A stretch of DNA of 64,000 bases from Dictyostelium firmibasis. Taxonomy: Eukaryota; Evosea; Eumycetozoa; Dictyosteliales; Dictyosteliaceae. The translations under genes were made by a program, and so were the position numbers. The stretch is from the NCBI GenBank assembly GCA_036169595.1, contig CM069770.1, positions 754,001 to 818,000 of the forward strand, written 5' to 3'. Shown piece by piece: positions 11,179-22,937 of the stretch. Positions within the stretch are counted from its first letter, which is position 1. The number at the start of each line of letters is the position of its first letter. The notes beneath the pieces were generated by a model that did not search any database, was not told the origin of the DNA, and worked only from the letters and a program-made list of their open reading frames with translations.

Positions 11179-11462
11179 TTAAATATATGGTATTGTTTTT
11201 GTTACTGGTCTTTGATTTGTTGATGGGAATGATTCATATCTACTTATATCAGTTTCAACTACAATTGAATTTGTATAATTAACATTTAATTTTGAATTAA
11301 AAAATGAAGATAAAGTAGTTTTTTCAATATTAAATATTTTTTTTGATGAAATGATTGAATCTTTATTTTTATAAAATTTTTAAAAAAAGAGAGAATTAGA
11401 ATTTTTTTTTTTTTAAATTTAATTTCCTAAAATATTAAAATATTCATACCTAAAATAGTCAT
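11179..11462 (-). CDS. Small two-exon protein, 64 residues (MTIL family)
   Basis: Exon 1 is only 13 bases (11450-11462, MTIL plus one base), followed by an 89 bp intron (donor GTATGA, acceptor AAAG) and exon 2 at 11179-11360 ending in TAA. The product begins MTILDSIISSKKIFNIEK and ends RPVTKTIPYI. It has no membrane segment or recognised domain. A tiny first exon coding for MTIL- is, to my knowledge, common among Dictyostelium small-protein families, but I do not assign this to a named one. The same reading frame, splice sites and start are kept in the copy at 46204-46487, where one size difference is exactly three bases. That argues for real coding. Function unknown. Confidence 0.75.
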
Positions 11463-12124
11463 TTTAATATTTTTTTTCACTTTTGATTTTATAAAAAAAA
11501 AAAAAAAAAAAATGAAAATATTTATATTAATTTTGTTAATGTTTTATTTTCTTTTTTTATTTTTTTATTTTTTTATTTTTTTTTTTATAAAATCAATATA
11601 AATTATTTAAATATAGGCATGAACAAAATAAATATATTTAAACACAAAATTCAATATCAATATTGTAACATCAAAAATATATATTGATTTAAGTAAAATA
11701 TATGTAACTTATTATTATTATTATTATTTTATAAAGGAAAATAAAAAAAGTATAAAATTATTCAAATACACAAAGATATTCAAACAAAACACAACCACTC
11801 ACAAAAAAAATAAAAAAAAAAAAAAATTTTAAAAAAAATAAATAATGTAAGAATTTTAAAATAATTTTCTAGATGTAGATATATTTAAAAATTAAGACTA
11901 GAGTTCAAAAATAGTAATCATTAAATTAATTATAATTAACAGAAAAAAAAATTAAACTATTTAAAAAGATTAAACACAAATTCAAACTATTCTGTCCCCT
12001 TATCTAAATGGTTTATATAAAAAACATATTAATTTCAAATACTCCCATTCTCTAATTTTTTTTATTCATCAAAAAGGGGAATGTGTAATAAAAAAGAAAA
12101 ATAAAAGCCTATTAATTTTTAATT

Positions 12125-12159
<35 letters not shown>

Positions 12160-12489
12160 TGTTAAAAAAGAGATATAAAAAAAAAATATAAAAACCTATC
12201 ACTTTCTTTTTTTAAATTTTTTTTTTTTTGCAAGAATCTCAAAAAACAAGATAAAATATGTTTTTACTTTTGACTAAATTTAACTTTTTATTAAAAAAAA
12301 TCGGGATAAGGTTTTACTCTATAAAATAAAAAAAAATTTTTAAAATTTTTTTTTTATTTTATTATAATAGTCGGTTTGTTTGTATTTGTTTCTAAAGTTA
12401 TCTTATATAGTTGATGTTGTTATCATTTTAATTATATAATTAAATAAAAACTTATTATGGAAAACTTTCTGAAATAATCTTTTATTTTT
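11463..12489. repeat. Upstream block of the small gene, shortened copy of the 46-48 kb locus, then FNIP 3' flank
   Basis: About 11463-11790 matches 46488-46830 (tag GGCATGAACAAAATAAATAT) and 11840-12110 matches 47725-48000 (tag CAAACTATTCTGTCCCCTTA). The stretch between those parts at 46.86-47.63 kb, which contains a small gene, is missing here. About 12180-12489 is dispersed repeat and the common FNIP 3' flank. No gene is seen. Confidence 0.65.
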
Positions 12490-15133
12490 TTAATTCAAAT
12501 ATATTAACCGATTAACACTTAATGGTATTGATCCTTCTGATAATTCTTGATTAAAACAATTACCAAATGTTAATGATTTAACACTTGATGGTATTGATCC
12601 TTCTGATAATACTTGATTAAAACAATAACCAAATGTTAATGATTCAACACTTGATGGTATTGATTCTGCTGATAATACTTGATTAAAACAATAACCAAAT
12701 GTTAATGATTCAACACTTGATGGTATTGATCCTGCTGATAATACTTGATCAAAACAATAACCAAATGTTAATGATTTAACACTTGATGGTATTGATCCTT
12801 CTGATAATACTTGATTAAAATAATAACCAAAAGTTAATGATTTAACACTTGATGGTATTGATCCTGCTGATAATACTTTATTAAAATCATAACCAAATGT
12901 TAATGATTTAACACTTGATGGTATTGATCCTGCTGATAATACTTGATTAAAATCTCTGCCAAATAATAATGATTCAACACTTGATGGTATTGATCCTGCT
13001 GATAATACTTGATCAAAAGCATTACCAAATGTTAATGATTCAACACTTGATGGTATTGATCCTGCTGATAATACTTGATTAAAACAATAACCAAATGTTA
13101 ATGATTTAACACTTGATGGTATTGATCCTTCTGATAATACTTGATTAAAATAATCACCAAATGTTAATGATTTAACACTTGATGGTATTAATCCTGCTGA
13201 TAATACTTGATCAAAATCATAACCAAATGTTAATGATTCAACACTTGATGGTATTGATCCTTCTGATAATACTTGATTAAAACAACGACCAAATGTTAAT
13301 GATTTAACACTTGGTGGTATTGATCCTTCTGATAATACTTGATTAAAACAACGACCAAATGTTAATGACTCAACACTTGATGGTATTGATCCTGCTGATA
13401 ATACTTGATCAAAATCATAACCAAATGTTAATGATTTAACACTTGATGGTATTGATCCTGCTGATAATACTTGATTAAAACAATCACCAAATGTTAATGA
13501 TTTAACACTTGATGGTATTAATCCTGCTGATAATACTTGATTAAAACGATCACCAAATGTTAATGATTTAACACTTGATGGTATTGATCCTGCTGATAAT
13601 ACTTGATTAAAACAATAACCAAGTGTTAATGATTCAACACTTGATGGTATTGATCCTGCTGATAATACTCGATTAAAACAACGACCAAATGTTAATGATT
13701 TAACACTTGATGGTATTGATCCTGCTGATAATACTTGATTAAAACAAAAACCAAATGTTAATGATTCAACACTTGATGGTATTGATCCTGCTGATAATAC
13801 TTTATTAAAATTATAACCAAATGTTAATGATTTAACACTTGATGGTATTGATCCTGCTGATAATACTTGATTAAAATAATGACCAAATGTTAATGATGTA
13901 ACACTTGATGGTATTGATCCTGCTGATAATACTTGATTAAATTCAAGATCAAATGTTAATGATGTAACACTTGATGGTATTGATTCTGCTGATAATACTT
14001 GATTAAATATAGAACCAAATGTTAATGATGTAACACTTGATGGTATTGATCCTTCTGATAATACTTGATTAAAACAATTACCAAATGTTAATGATTCAAC
14101 ACTTGATGGTATTGATCCTGCTGATAATACTTGATTAAAACTATAACCAAATGTTAATGATTCAACACTTGGTGGTATTGGTCCTGCTGATAATACTTGA
14201 TTAAAACGATGACCAAATGTTAATGATTCAACACTTGATGGTATTGATCCTGCTGATAATACTTGATTAAAACGATAACCAAATGTTAATGATTTAACAC
14301 TTGATGGTATAAATCCTGCTGATAAAACTTGATTAAAATAATCACCAAATGTTAATGATTCGACACTTGGTGGAATATCACCTAAATAAATATCTTCATT
14401 TGAAATGTAATATAATTTTTTTATATAATCTCTATATTTTGAATTTAATAATTGTTCTTTTTTATATATTTTTATTTCGAAATATATATTTAAATAATAT
14501 AGTTGTTGTAAAATAATATTTTTTAAAACAATATTTCTCCATATTCTAAAAAGAAATATTTCTCCTCCATTATTTATTTTAACATCCATCGTATCTTTAT
14601 TTTTTTAAAATTTAATATGTAGTGTTAGGCTTCAAAAAAACTTTTTATAAATTTTTTTTTTTCTTTTTCTCTTAATTTTTAATTTCAGGTACCCGTTTAT
14701 TTTGAAAAAAAACTCAAGTATTTTGAAACACAACAAGTTAAATTTTGCTGCATTCATGGATACCACAAAAAAATAAAAAATAAAAAAAAATAAAAAATTT
14801 GAAAAAAAAAAAAGGTTTTATAAATACACAAAAATAGTGTCAATAAAGGAGTGTTTACCTACATTGCTTTTTAAGTTGGAATGGTAGTTTTCTCTTCAAA
14901 TAGGATGGAATCCAATCTCTAAAATCATCATACTTAACTGTAAATCTTTGATTGTTATATAATTCTTTAAAATTGTCAATTTGTTTTTCGCAATACTCTA
15001 GCTTTTGCATAATCCATTTTCTTATTGGATAAAATTTTTCAGATTTACTTTTTTTACTAACACATGACTCGATTTCATTTTCATTTTTTCTTTTTTTATT
15101 ACTATCACTGCTATTATTATCACTATTGAACAT
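12490..15133 (-). CDS. FNIP-repeat protein, locus C
   Basis: Exons 14863-15133 and 12490-14594 (intron 268 bp) give about 791 residues with some 28 repeats. The head reads MFNSDNNSSDSNKKRK (S for the usual N at residue 4). Exon 1 is the short form: 13 codons fewer than locus B, lost in frame in two places, within the KGVEE region and the SKHQYKVKIG stretch before KLPFQLKKQ. That in-frame behaviour supports coding through to the proposed donor. The C-terminus SIPLSVNRLIYLN is shared with the gene at 42125-44864, as is the 3' flank. Some units have IPPSV instead of IPSSV. No frame breaks. Confidence 0.85.
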
Positions 15134-15809
15134 TTTGAAAAAAGTATATATGTATATTTAAAAATAAAATGAAATGTGAAAAAAAAAAAAAAAAATTAAA
15201 AAAAAATAAAACAAAAAATAAAACGAGTTTGTTGAATATTTTAAAATTTTTTTACAAATTTACTTCTCAGACATTAAATTTTCAAAAAATGCTTAGTGGA
15301 TCCTCCAGAAAAAATGCGGAATAACTCGGAATATTATTAAAATCTAGGGGACAATTCTTATTATAATAATATTCATTTTTTTTTAGATAATAATAATATT
15401 CTCAATTAATTCTCAATTTATTCGAAAAAAAGAATAATATAATAATATAATGAGAATAATATAATAATATTAATGAGTTATTCTTTTTTATCAATAAAAT
15501 GCTTAATTTATTATTAATAAAAAGTTATAAAGAATATATTATGAATTTTTTAAGAATTTTTTAGAAAAAAAGGACAATATTTCGTATAAAAAGTAATAAT
15601 ATTATAAAAATAAAAGATAGAAATAAATATAAGATAGAAATAAAACAAAATTTAAATACAGATAAATTTTTTGAAAAAAAAAAAAAATTAAAAAAAATAA
15701 TGAAAAAAATTAAATTAAAAAAAAAAGAAAAAAAATATTTATTTTATATTTTTAAAATCCAAATAAACTTTTCTTATTATCATATTCTTAATATTTTTTC
15801 TCCATTGGT
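15134..15809. other. A+T-rich spacer, no gene seen
   Basis: Begins with FNIP promoter-type DNA. About 15180-15290 matches 44900-45020 (tag GAGTTTGTTGAATATTTT). The rest (15300-15780) is AATAAT-rich and appears unique in the window, with no open frame of coding character. Confidence 0.5.
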
Positions 15810-16440
15810 TTATGATTTCTTGAGTAATTTTTGTTGAGTTACCACAATATGTAGTAAATTAACACCAAAATCATTACCACCAAAATCTAATGCAACATCA
15901 ACACCAAAATCATTACCACCAAAATCAGATGCAATATCAACACCAAAATCTAATGCAACATCAACACCAAAATCATTACCACCAAAATCCAATGCAACAT
16001 TAACACCAAAATCATTACCACCAAAATCTAATGCAACATTAACACCAAAATCATTACCACCAAAATCTAATGCAACATCAACACCAAAATCATTACCACC
16101 AAAATCTAATGTAACATTAACACCAAAATCATTACCACCAAAATCTAATGCAACATCAACACCAAAATCATTACCACCAAAATCAGATGCAACATCAACA
16201 CTAAAATCATTACCACAAAAATCTAATGCAACATCAACACCAAAATCAGATGCAACATCAACACCAAAAACATCAAAATATGATGTAATATCAACAACAA
16301 AATCATTACCATTAAAATCTGATATGGCATCAACACCAAAAACTTTACCATTTAAATCTAATGCAACATCAACACCAAAAACATCAACATCAAAATCTGA
16401 TGCAGCATCAACACCAAAAATAGTTACCCGACTTCGTATA
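15810..16440 (-). repeat. 39 bp tandem repeat with coding character (13-residue unit), no start codon
   Basis: About 14 units of 39 bases, some shortened, code on the minus strand for VDVALDFGGNDFG. The frame is open across the whole array from about 16440 to TAA at 15810, ending NLLHIVVTQQKLLKKS. Unit lengths change in multiples of three, and substitutions are mostly conservative in this frame (VDVALDFG, VDVASDFG, VNVALDFG). No ATG lies in frame before an upstream stop near 16450, so the array is either the last exon of a gene whose earlier exons I cannot place or the remaining 3' part of a dead gene. The protein family is unknown; the unit is Gly/Asp/Asn-rich. Confidence 0.6.
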
Positions 16441-18019
16441 GATCCTTAACTCCTCGAAGATTACCAACAAGATAAAAAAAAAAATAATAAAAAATAATTT
16501 AAATATTTTTAAACACATAATGTTGGGTCTTATTCATATCCTAATCGAACTACTTTAAATCAAATCAATTATGCTAAATACCAACTAATATCTATTTTCA
16601 TCCTAATTCAAATAATGAATACAAATAATTAAAATATAAAAAGATCTTACATATAAAATAATAATGTTTACGAATGTTTTATTTTTTTTTTAAAAAAACT
16701 ATTCGGATGAAAAATAAAAAAAATACAAAAAGTAAAAAAATTGAAAAAAACCCTTTTAAATTTTTAAAATTAATAACGTTTCTTTATTTGCGACTCTAAC
16801 ACATAAAAACGGAGTATTCAATATTATATTTTAATAATTTTATTTTTAATAGAATAAAACATGAGTTACTATTCCATATAATAAAAATAAAATTATTCTT
16901 TCTTTTAAATTTTATTCCTTATTTACATAAAAGAATTTTATCGTATTGGAATAAAATAGAAGAATTATCGATTGATTTTAAAAAAAAAAAAATAAAAGTA
17001 AAAAATCAAATAAAATCAAAAAAAATTCGAAAAAAAGAATTTTTTTGGCTTATTATTCGAAAAAAACAATTTTATTCGTTGTGTGGGAAAGAAAAAAATT
17101 ATTATTTTAAAAAAAAAAAATAAAAAAAAAATAAAATATTATTGTCTAAATATAGCTTTTTATTATATAAAATTTTGTTGAATGTTATTTACATTTGTTT
17201 TTTTATTAAAAAGTTAAATTTAGTCATATGTAAAAACATATTTTATCTTGTTTGTTGAGATTCTTTCAAAAAAAAATAAAAAAAAAATAAAAAAAACATC
17301 ACACCAAAAAAATTTGTTGGACGGACAAGGACCTCTGAAAAATTAAATAGATATCCAAAAGTTGGATAAGGTAAAACTCTGAAAAAAAAAAAAAAAAAAA
17401 AAAAAAAAATTAAAAAAAGGATACACCGTTTTTATTTTATATTTTTTATTTTGAAATCTATTATTATTTTTTATTTTTTATTTTATTATTTTTTTATATT
17501 TTGAAATTTATTATTATTAATTATTAGAGTTTATTTGATGTTCACCAATATACCAAATCACTGGTTTTTTAAAAATTTTTTTTTTTTTTTTTTAAAATTC
17601 GGATAAATAAAAAAATGAGTATCAAAGTACTTAAAATAATATTATTCCCTATATTAAAACTTGTGACTTTCCAGTCAATAATCAAGGTTATTCTGTTGAA
17701 CTTTTGATTTGATTTGGTCTGCTCGTATTGTGGTATACTAGGATACGGATATCAGTTGACCAAAGGGCTTTCTTTTGTTTTTTTTCACCAACATTATAAG
17801 GTGAATATTTAACGATTTGGTTCTGTGGCCAAGTTGTTGGTTTCTTATAAACTGTATTTTGATAAAAACCTTTGTTTGGAAATTTCTTGGTGAAATATTA
17901 AATTTTTCTGCTCTATCAAAAAATTAATCAAATCCAATTTTTATATTTTTTGTGCGTTTTTGATGGTATCGATTCTTCTGATAATACTGGATTAAAACAA
18001 CTCACCAAATGCTAATGAT
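16441..18019. repeat. A+T-rich spacer, then duplicate of 5430-6400
   Basis: About 16441-17080 has no coding character. From about 17080 it matches 5430-6400, including the coding-like element fragment at about 17640-17920 (minus). FNIP-type repeat remnants at 17955-18019 lie beyond the stop of the next gene, out of its frame, so that gene once extended further. Confidence 0.65.
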
Positions 18020-19379
18020 TCAACACTTGATTGTATTGATCCTGTTAAAAGAATGATAAAATGTTAATGCTTCAACACTTGATGGTATTGATTCTGCTGA
18101 TAATACTTTATTAAAATTATAACTAAATGTTAATGATTTAACACTTGATGGTATTGATCCTGCTGATAATACTTGATTAAAAAAATAACCAAATGTTAAT
18201 GATTCAACACTTGATGGTATTAATCCTGCTGATAATACTTGATTAAAATCATTACCAAATGTTAATGATTTAACACTTGATGGTATTGATTCTGCTGATA
18301 AAACTTGATTAAATCTACCACCAAATGTTAATGATTCAATACTTGATGGTATTGATCCTACTGATAATACTTTATTAAAACGAAAACCAAATGTTAATGA
18401 TTTAACACTTGATGGTATTGATCCTGCTGATAATACTTGATTAAAACAATGACCAAATGTTAATGATTCAACACTCGATGGTATTGATCCTGCTGATAAT
18501 ACTTGATTAAAACTATAACCAAATGTTAATGATGTAACACTTGATGGTATTGATCCTGCTGATAATACTCGATTAAAATAATAACCAAATGTTAATGACT
18601 CGATACTTGATGGTATTGATCCTGCTGATAATACTTGATTAAAATCATCACCAAATGTTAATGATTCGACACTTGATGGTATTGATCCTGCTGATAATAC
18701 TTGATTAAATCTATTACCAAATGTTAATGATTCGACACTTGATGGAATATCACCTAAATAAATATCTTCATTTGAAATGTAAGATAATTTATTTATATAA
18801 TCTCTAAAATTTGAATTTAATAATTGTTCTTTTTTATTTATTTTTACATTGAAATGTTTGTTAAAATAATAAACTTGTTGTAAAATAATATTTTTTAAAG
18901 TAATATTTCTCCATATTCTAAAAAGAAATATATCTCCTCCATTATTTATTTTAACATCCATCATAGCTTTATTTTTTTAAAATTTAATATGTAGTGTTAG
19001 ACTTGAAAAAAACTTTTCTCTTTTTTATTTTTTTCTTTTAATTTCAAGTACTATTTAGAAAAAAACTCAAGTATTTTGAACACAACAAATTATATTTTGC
19101 TAGATTCACGGATAGTGCAAAAAATAAAAAAAAAAAAAATATAAAATTTGAAAAAAAAAAGGGTTTTATAAATATACAAAAATAGTGTCAATAAAGGTAC
19201 CTACATTGCTTTTTAAAATTGTCAATTTGTTTTTCGCAATACTCTAGCTTTTGCATAATCCATTTTCTTATTGGATAAAATTTTTCAGATTTACTTTTTT
19301 TACTAACACATGACTCGATTTCATTTTCATTTTTTCTTTTTTTATTACTATCACTGCTATTATTATCATTATTGAACAT
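18020..19379 (-). CDS. FNIP-repeat protein, locus D (short)
   Basis: Exons 19205-19379 and 18020-18966 (intron 238 bp) give about 373 residues. Exon 1 is the shortest spliceable form: it jumps in frame from IDNFK to KQ, losing the YDDFRDWIPSYLK segment. The donor is again GTAGGT after CAAT. Exon 2 begins MMDVKINN because of a changed base before the usual ATG, and the join stays in frame. About 11 repeats follow. The C-terminus ends FYHSFNRINTIKC through a shift into a new frame; in-register repeat remnants continue to 17955. Eight consecutive repeats are the same as in locus E (22938-25699). Probably a shortened, still open gene. Confidence 0.75.
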
Positions 19380-20820
19380 TTTGAATAAAGTATATACGTA
19401 TGTGTATATAAAAATAAAATGAAATGTGAAATAAAAAAAAAATTATAAAAAAAAAATAAAAAAATAAAAAAAAAAAGCTTGCCACACAAAATTTTAATAG
19501 TACTTTTTTTTTGCTCAAAAAAAAAAAAATTAGTTGGTGAGAAAATTTTATAAAAAGACACATTTTTTTTTAAAAGCACCACTGACTTAAAAAGGATTTT
19601 TTGTTGCGTGTTGGCAAAATCTTTTTTTTTTCTCAAAATTTAGCGATTATTACGAGACAGAAAAAAAAAAAAAAATTCGTAATGTAACAAAACTTTACTT
19701 CCCTGGCTAGCAATGTTGGAGGGAAATTTCAAAAAAATTTCACCACTGGAGACGTTAAAAAAAAAATTTTTTTTTCACTGCCTTTCAAAAATGAAAAAAT
19801 TCTCTATATAATTTTTTTTTTTTTTTTTTTAAATAATTATTAAAAATAAAATATTAAAACCATTATAAAGATTGAAACACTTCAATCAAAACTATAAAAA
19901 TAATAAAATAAAAAAAAAAAAAAAAAAAAAATTAAATTTTAACTTTATATGAAAAAAAAATTAAAAAAAAAAAAATTTTAATTATTAATAAAAAAATATT
20001 GTTGAACAACTACAAAAAAAATAATAATATAATAATGCCTATTAATAAACTAATTAAATAATGAATTAGTACACTTCTCCACTAATTTTGCAGGAAATTA
20101 AATTTTTTTAAAAAATATGAAAAAAAAATTAAAAAAAAAAAAATGTTAATTATTATTAAAAAAATAATAATAAAATAATGCCTATAAATAAACCAATTAA
20201 ATAATGAATTAACCCAATTAATTGTTTACTAGATTACACAACCCAACACCAGAACATGAGGATCAATTTTAATGCTTTGATTCTCATGAGTAGTATTTTG
20301 GTAACATATCAGTTCTGGTTAAATCAAAAGAAATAAAAAAATAAATAAAAATGAATGGATCCAAATAGTCGAGACTGAAATTTTTATTTGGGCCGTTGGG
20401 CGAGTATCGCCCATTTAAAAGGATTTTTTGTTGCCCATACATGGCCCATTAGAGTCGAGGATTTTTTGTTGGGCACTGAGCACTTGAAAGGATTTTTTGC
20501 TGCGAATAGGAAAATTTTTACCATTTATTTTATTTATTTTTTCTTTTTTTATATTAAATAAAATAAAAATAAAAAAACAAATCATCTCATTTTTCACCAA
20601 AAAAATATCTTTTTTTTTATTTTTTTTTTATTTTTTTTTTTTTTTTAAAAAAGAGATATAAAAAAAAAATATAAAAACATATCACTTTCTTTTTTTAAAT
20701 TTTTTTTTTTTTTGCCAGAATCTCAAAAAACAAGATAAAATATGTTTTTACTTATGATTAAATTTAACTTTTTATTATCAAAAAAAAAAATGTAAATTAC
20801 ATTCAACAAAATTTTTTATA
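19380..20820. repeat. 1.4 kb segment nearly identical to 36601-38060
   Basis: The upstream flank of locus D matches that of locus H almost base for base, with small indels. It includes a conspicuously less A+T-rich stretch (19640-19790, tag TTCCCTGGCTAGCAATGTTG), the transposase-related relic at 20221-20320, and the GATTTTTTGTTGCG modules at 20385-20510. Open frames here (for example 19268-19636 and 20415-20600) are poly-Phe or repeat reads. No gene is supported. Confidence 0.75.
20221..20320 (-). pseudogene. Small transposase-related fragment
   Basis: On the minus strand a stretch reading TRTDMLPKYY lines up with TDMLPKQ in the relic at 4315-4435, and nearby residues also match (CSGVGLCN against ASGVEWCKN). 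Stops interrupt it and only about 100 bases remain. A duplicate lies at about 37497-37597. A fossil piece of the same kind of DNA transposon. Confidence 0.4.
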
Positions 20821-20822
20821 AT

Positions 20823-21335
20823 TAGGGTGACGCAATATGAAAAATAAGGGGGTAAAAAAAATAATAAAAAAAATTTTTATATGAAAAAATAAAAACACTA
20901 TGACGCAATTTTTTTTTTATTTTTTATTGGTGTGCATTGAAAATTGTTTGTGGTAATTTATTATTTTAAATGATTTGGTCAGGGAGTACTGTTAGTATTT
21001 GTCTTTTGCCCCACCGTTTTCATCCAAAATATGTTTAATATTAACAATAAGAACCATTTAATCCAGATTGCCCACTCTTTTCACCATCAACGAGTCATAA
21101 ACTAAAGTTGAAGGAAGAGGAACTTCTGATTTGATATGCTCGTATTCTGGTATACTGGGTTCGAATATCAGTTGAGCAAGGGTTTTCTTTTGTTTTTTTC
21201 ATCACCATTATAAGGTGAATATTTAATGATTCAGTTTTGTGAGAAAACTGTTAGTTTCTTAAAAACTGTATTTTAATAAAAACCTTTGTTTGGAAATTTC
21301 TTGGTGAAACATTAAATTTTTCTGCTCTATCATTA
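20823..21335 (+). repeat. Left inverted-repeat arm
   Basis: Reverse complement of 26058-26601 apart from small indels, the largest at about 20983. Terminal part: GGGTGACGCAATATG, a short GGGGGT motif and a second GACGCAA at about 20900. The inner part (about 20990-21330) is the coding-like fragment shared with 5985-6290 and 17640-17920. Confidence 0.75.
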
Positions 21336-22228
21336 ATGGTTGTGTTGTAAAATTTGTTTGTTTGAAACTTTCCTTTAAATAAAAAAAAATTATATTTGGT
21401 ATTTAAAGTATTAATTAAAAAAATAAAATTACATAATATATTTTTATAAATGTGAATGAGAAAATACATACCTCCCATTTTTCAAAATATTTAAAACCAT
21501 TGAAAGTTGTGTTATAAATAAAAAAAAATTAAAAATAAATAAATTTTTATTTTTATTTATTTCATATGGTATTTGGTTTTTTTTTTTGTGTGTGGGAATG
21601 TTGAAAAAAAAAAATTGTGTGTGCAAAAAAAAAAGGTTAAAAATCTCTGAAAGCAATTATTTTTTTTTCCCTAAAAAAGAAGTAGTTTTTGTCTTTTGCC
21701 CCCGTTTTCATCCAAAATATGTTTAATATCAACAATAAGAACCATACAATACAGATTGTCCACTCTTTTCACCATCAACGAGTCATAAACTAAATTTGAA
21801 GGAAGAGGAACTTTTAAGAGAATTTTTTATAAATTGTGTTAATTTTTCCAAAAATAGACTTTATTTTTATTATGAAACTAAAAAGAGTAATTTTATTTTT
21901 AAAATATAAAGTTTATTTATTAAATTTTTTATCAAATATGTAAATTTGAAAAAAAAAAAAAAAAAAAAAATTTCAACATCCATTTTTATTAAAAAATATT
22001 TTCATTGCGTTACTATACATTTTTGAAATTTTTAAAAAAAAAAATAAAATAAAATTATGTCAAATTAAATTATACCATCTCTGGAAATTTTTGAAATTGC
22101 TAATTAAAAAATATATTAAAATTAAATTTTTAAAATAGAATTTTAAAATATATATATATCTTTTTCAAAATTTAATTTTAAAATCAAAAAACACACAATA
22201 ATAATATTAATAATAATAAAATTTTAAA
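21336..22228. other. Interior of the inverted-repeat element, left side
   Basis: Mostly A+T-rich. 21690-21830 repeats part of the left arm (tag CACTCTTTTCACCATCAACG). Open frames on the minus strand at 21251-21656 are Phe/Asn/Lys-rich reads over arm DNA with no supported product. Confidence 0.5.
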
Positions 22229-22560
22229 ATGTTAGAACAAGGTTCCGAAAAAGAAATCTACACGGCAAACGCGAAAAATGAAAAACTCGCGAAAAAATTT
22301 GAGTTTTTTTGGGTATCAAGGAAAAAATTCCAAAACTCTCGAAACTCCCGAAATTCAACTAAAAAAAAAAAAAAAAAAAAAAAAAGAATTTCGCGAGTTT
22401 GGCGAGTTTTCAACATTCCAATGAGTTTGGCGAGTTTGGCGAGTTTTCTACATTCCTATGAGTTTGGCGAGTTTTCAACATTCCAATGAGTTTGACGAGT
22501 TTGGCGAGTTTTCTACATTCCTATGAGTTTGGCGAGTTTTGACAAGTAAAGTTCAATGAG
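22229..22560. repeat. GCGAGTTT hairpin and tandem array
   Basis: 22330-22356 and 22386-22411 are imperfect inverted repeats around an A tract (right arm GAATTTCGCGAGTTTGGCGA). They are followed to about 22548 by tandem copies of GAGTTTGGCGAGTTTTCAAC plus a short spacer, in 28- and 37-base versions that differ by one GAGTTTGGC. It stands out as G+C-rich for this region. The plus frame from ATG 22229 crosses it for 86 codons, but the C-terminal half is just the array (repeats of EFGEF type), so I do not call a gene. Confidence 0.7.
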
Positions 22561-22701
22561 AAAACTGATAGAAATTTCAATTAAAATTAATAAATGGTTT
22601 GTATGGTATTATATATAAATAATATTATATATTTAATTGATTTAAAAGTAGTGGTGATTTTAGTGTTTATTTATATTTAATTAATAAAAATTTTTTTTAA
22701 T

Positions 22702-22736
<35 letters not shown>

Positions 22737-22937
22737 GCATTATTGTAATAACTTTTTTTTTTTTTTCACGATTTATTTTGTGTTATTTTTTCATGTTTAA
22801 ATTTTCTATTTTTGAATTTTTCTATAATAATCTTATATAATTAGAGTTGTTGTTATGATTTTAATTATAATTAAATAAAAGCTTTATATGGAAAACTTTC
22901 CGAAATAATCTTTTATTAATTCTATCATTTTCTTTAT
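22561..22937. other. FNIP locus E 3' flank
   Basis: A+T-rich DNA with poly(T) tracts, then the common FNIP 3' block from about 22790 (tag GTTGTTGTTATGATTTTAAT). No gene seen. Confidence 0.45.

Noticed and set aside
21150-21185. GGGTTCGAATATC, resembling a tRNA B box
   Set aside because: No cloverleaf can be formed around it, and it lies in the coding-like part of the element arm.
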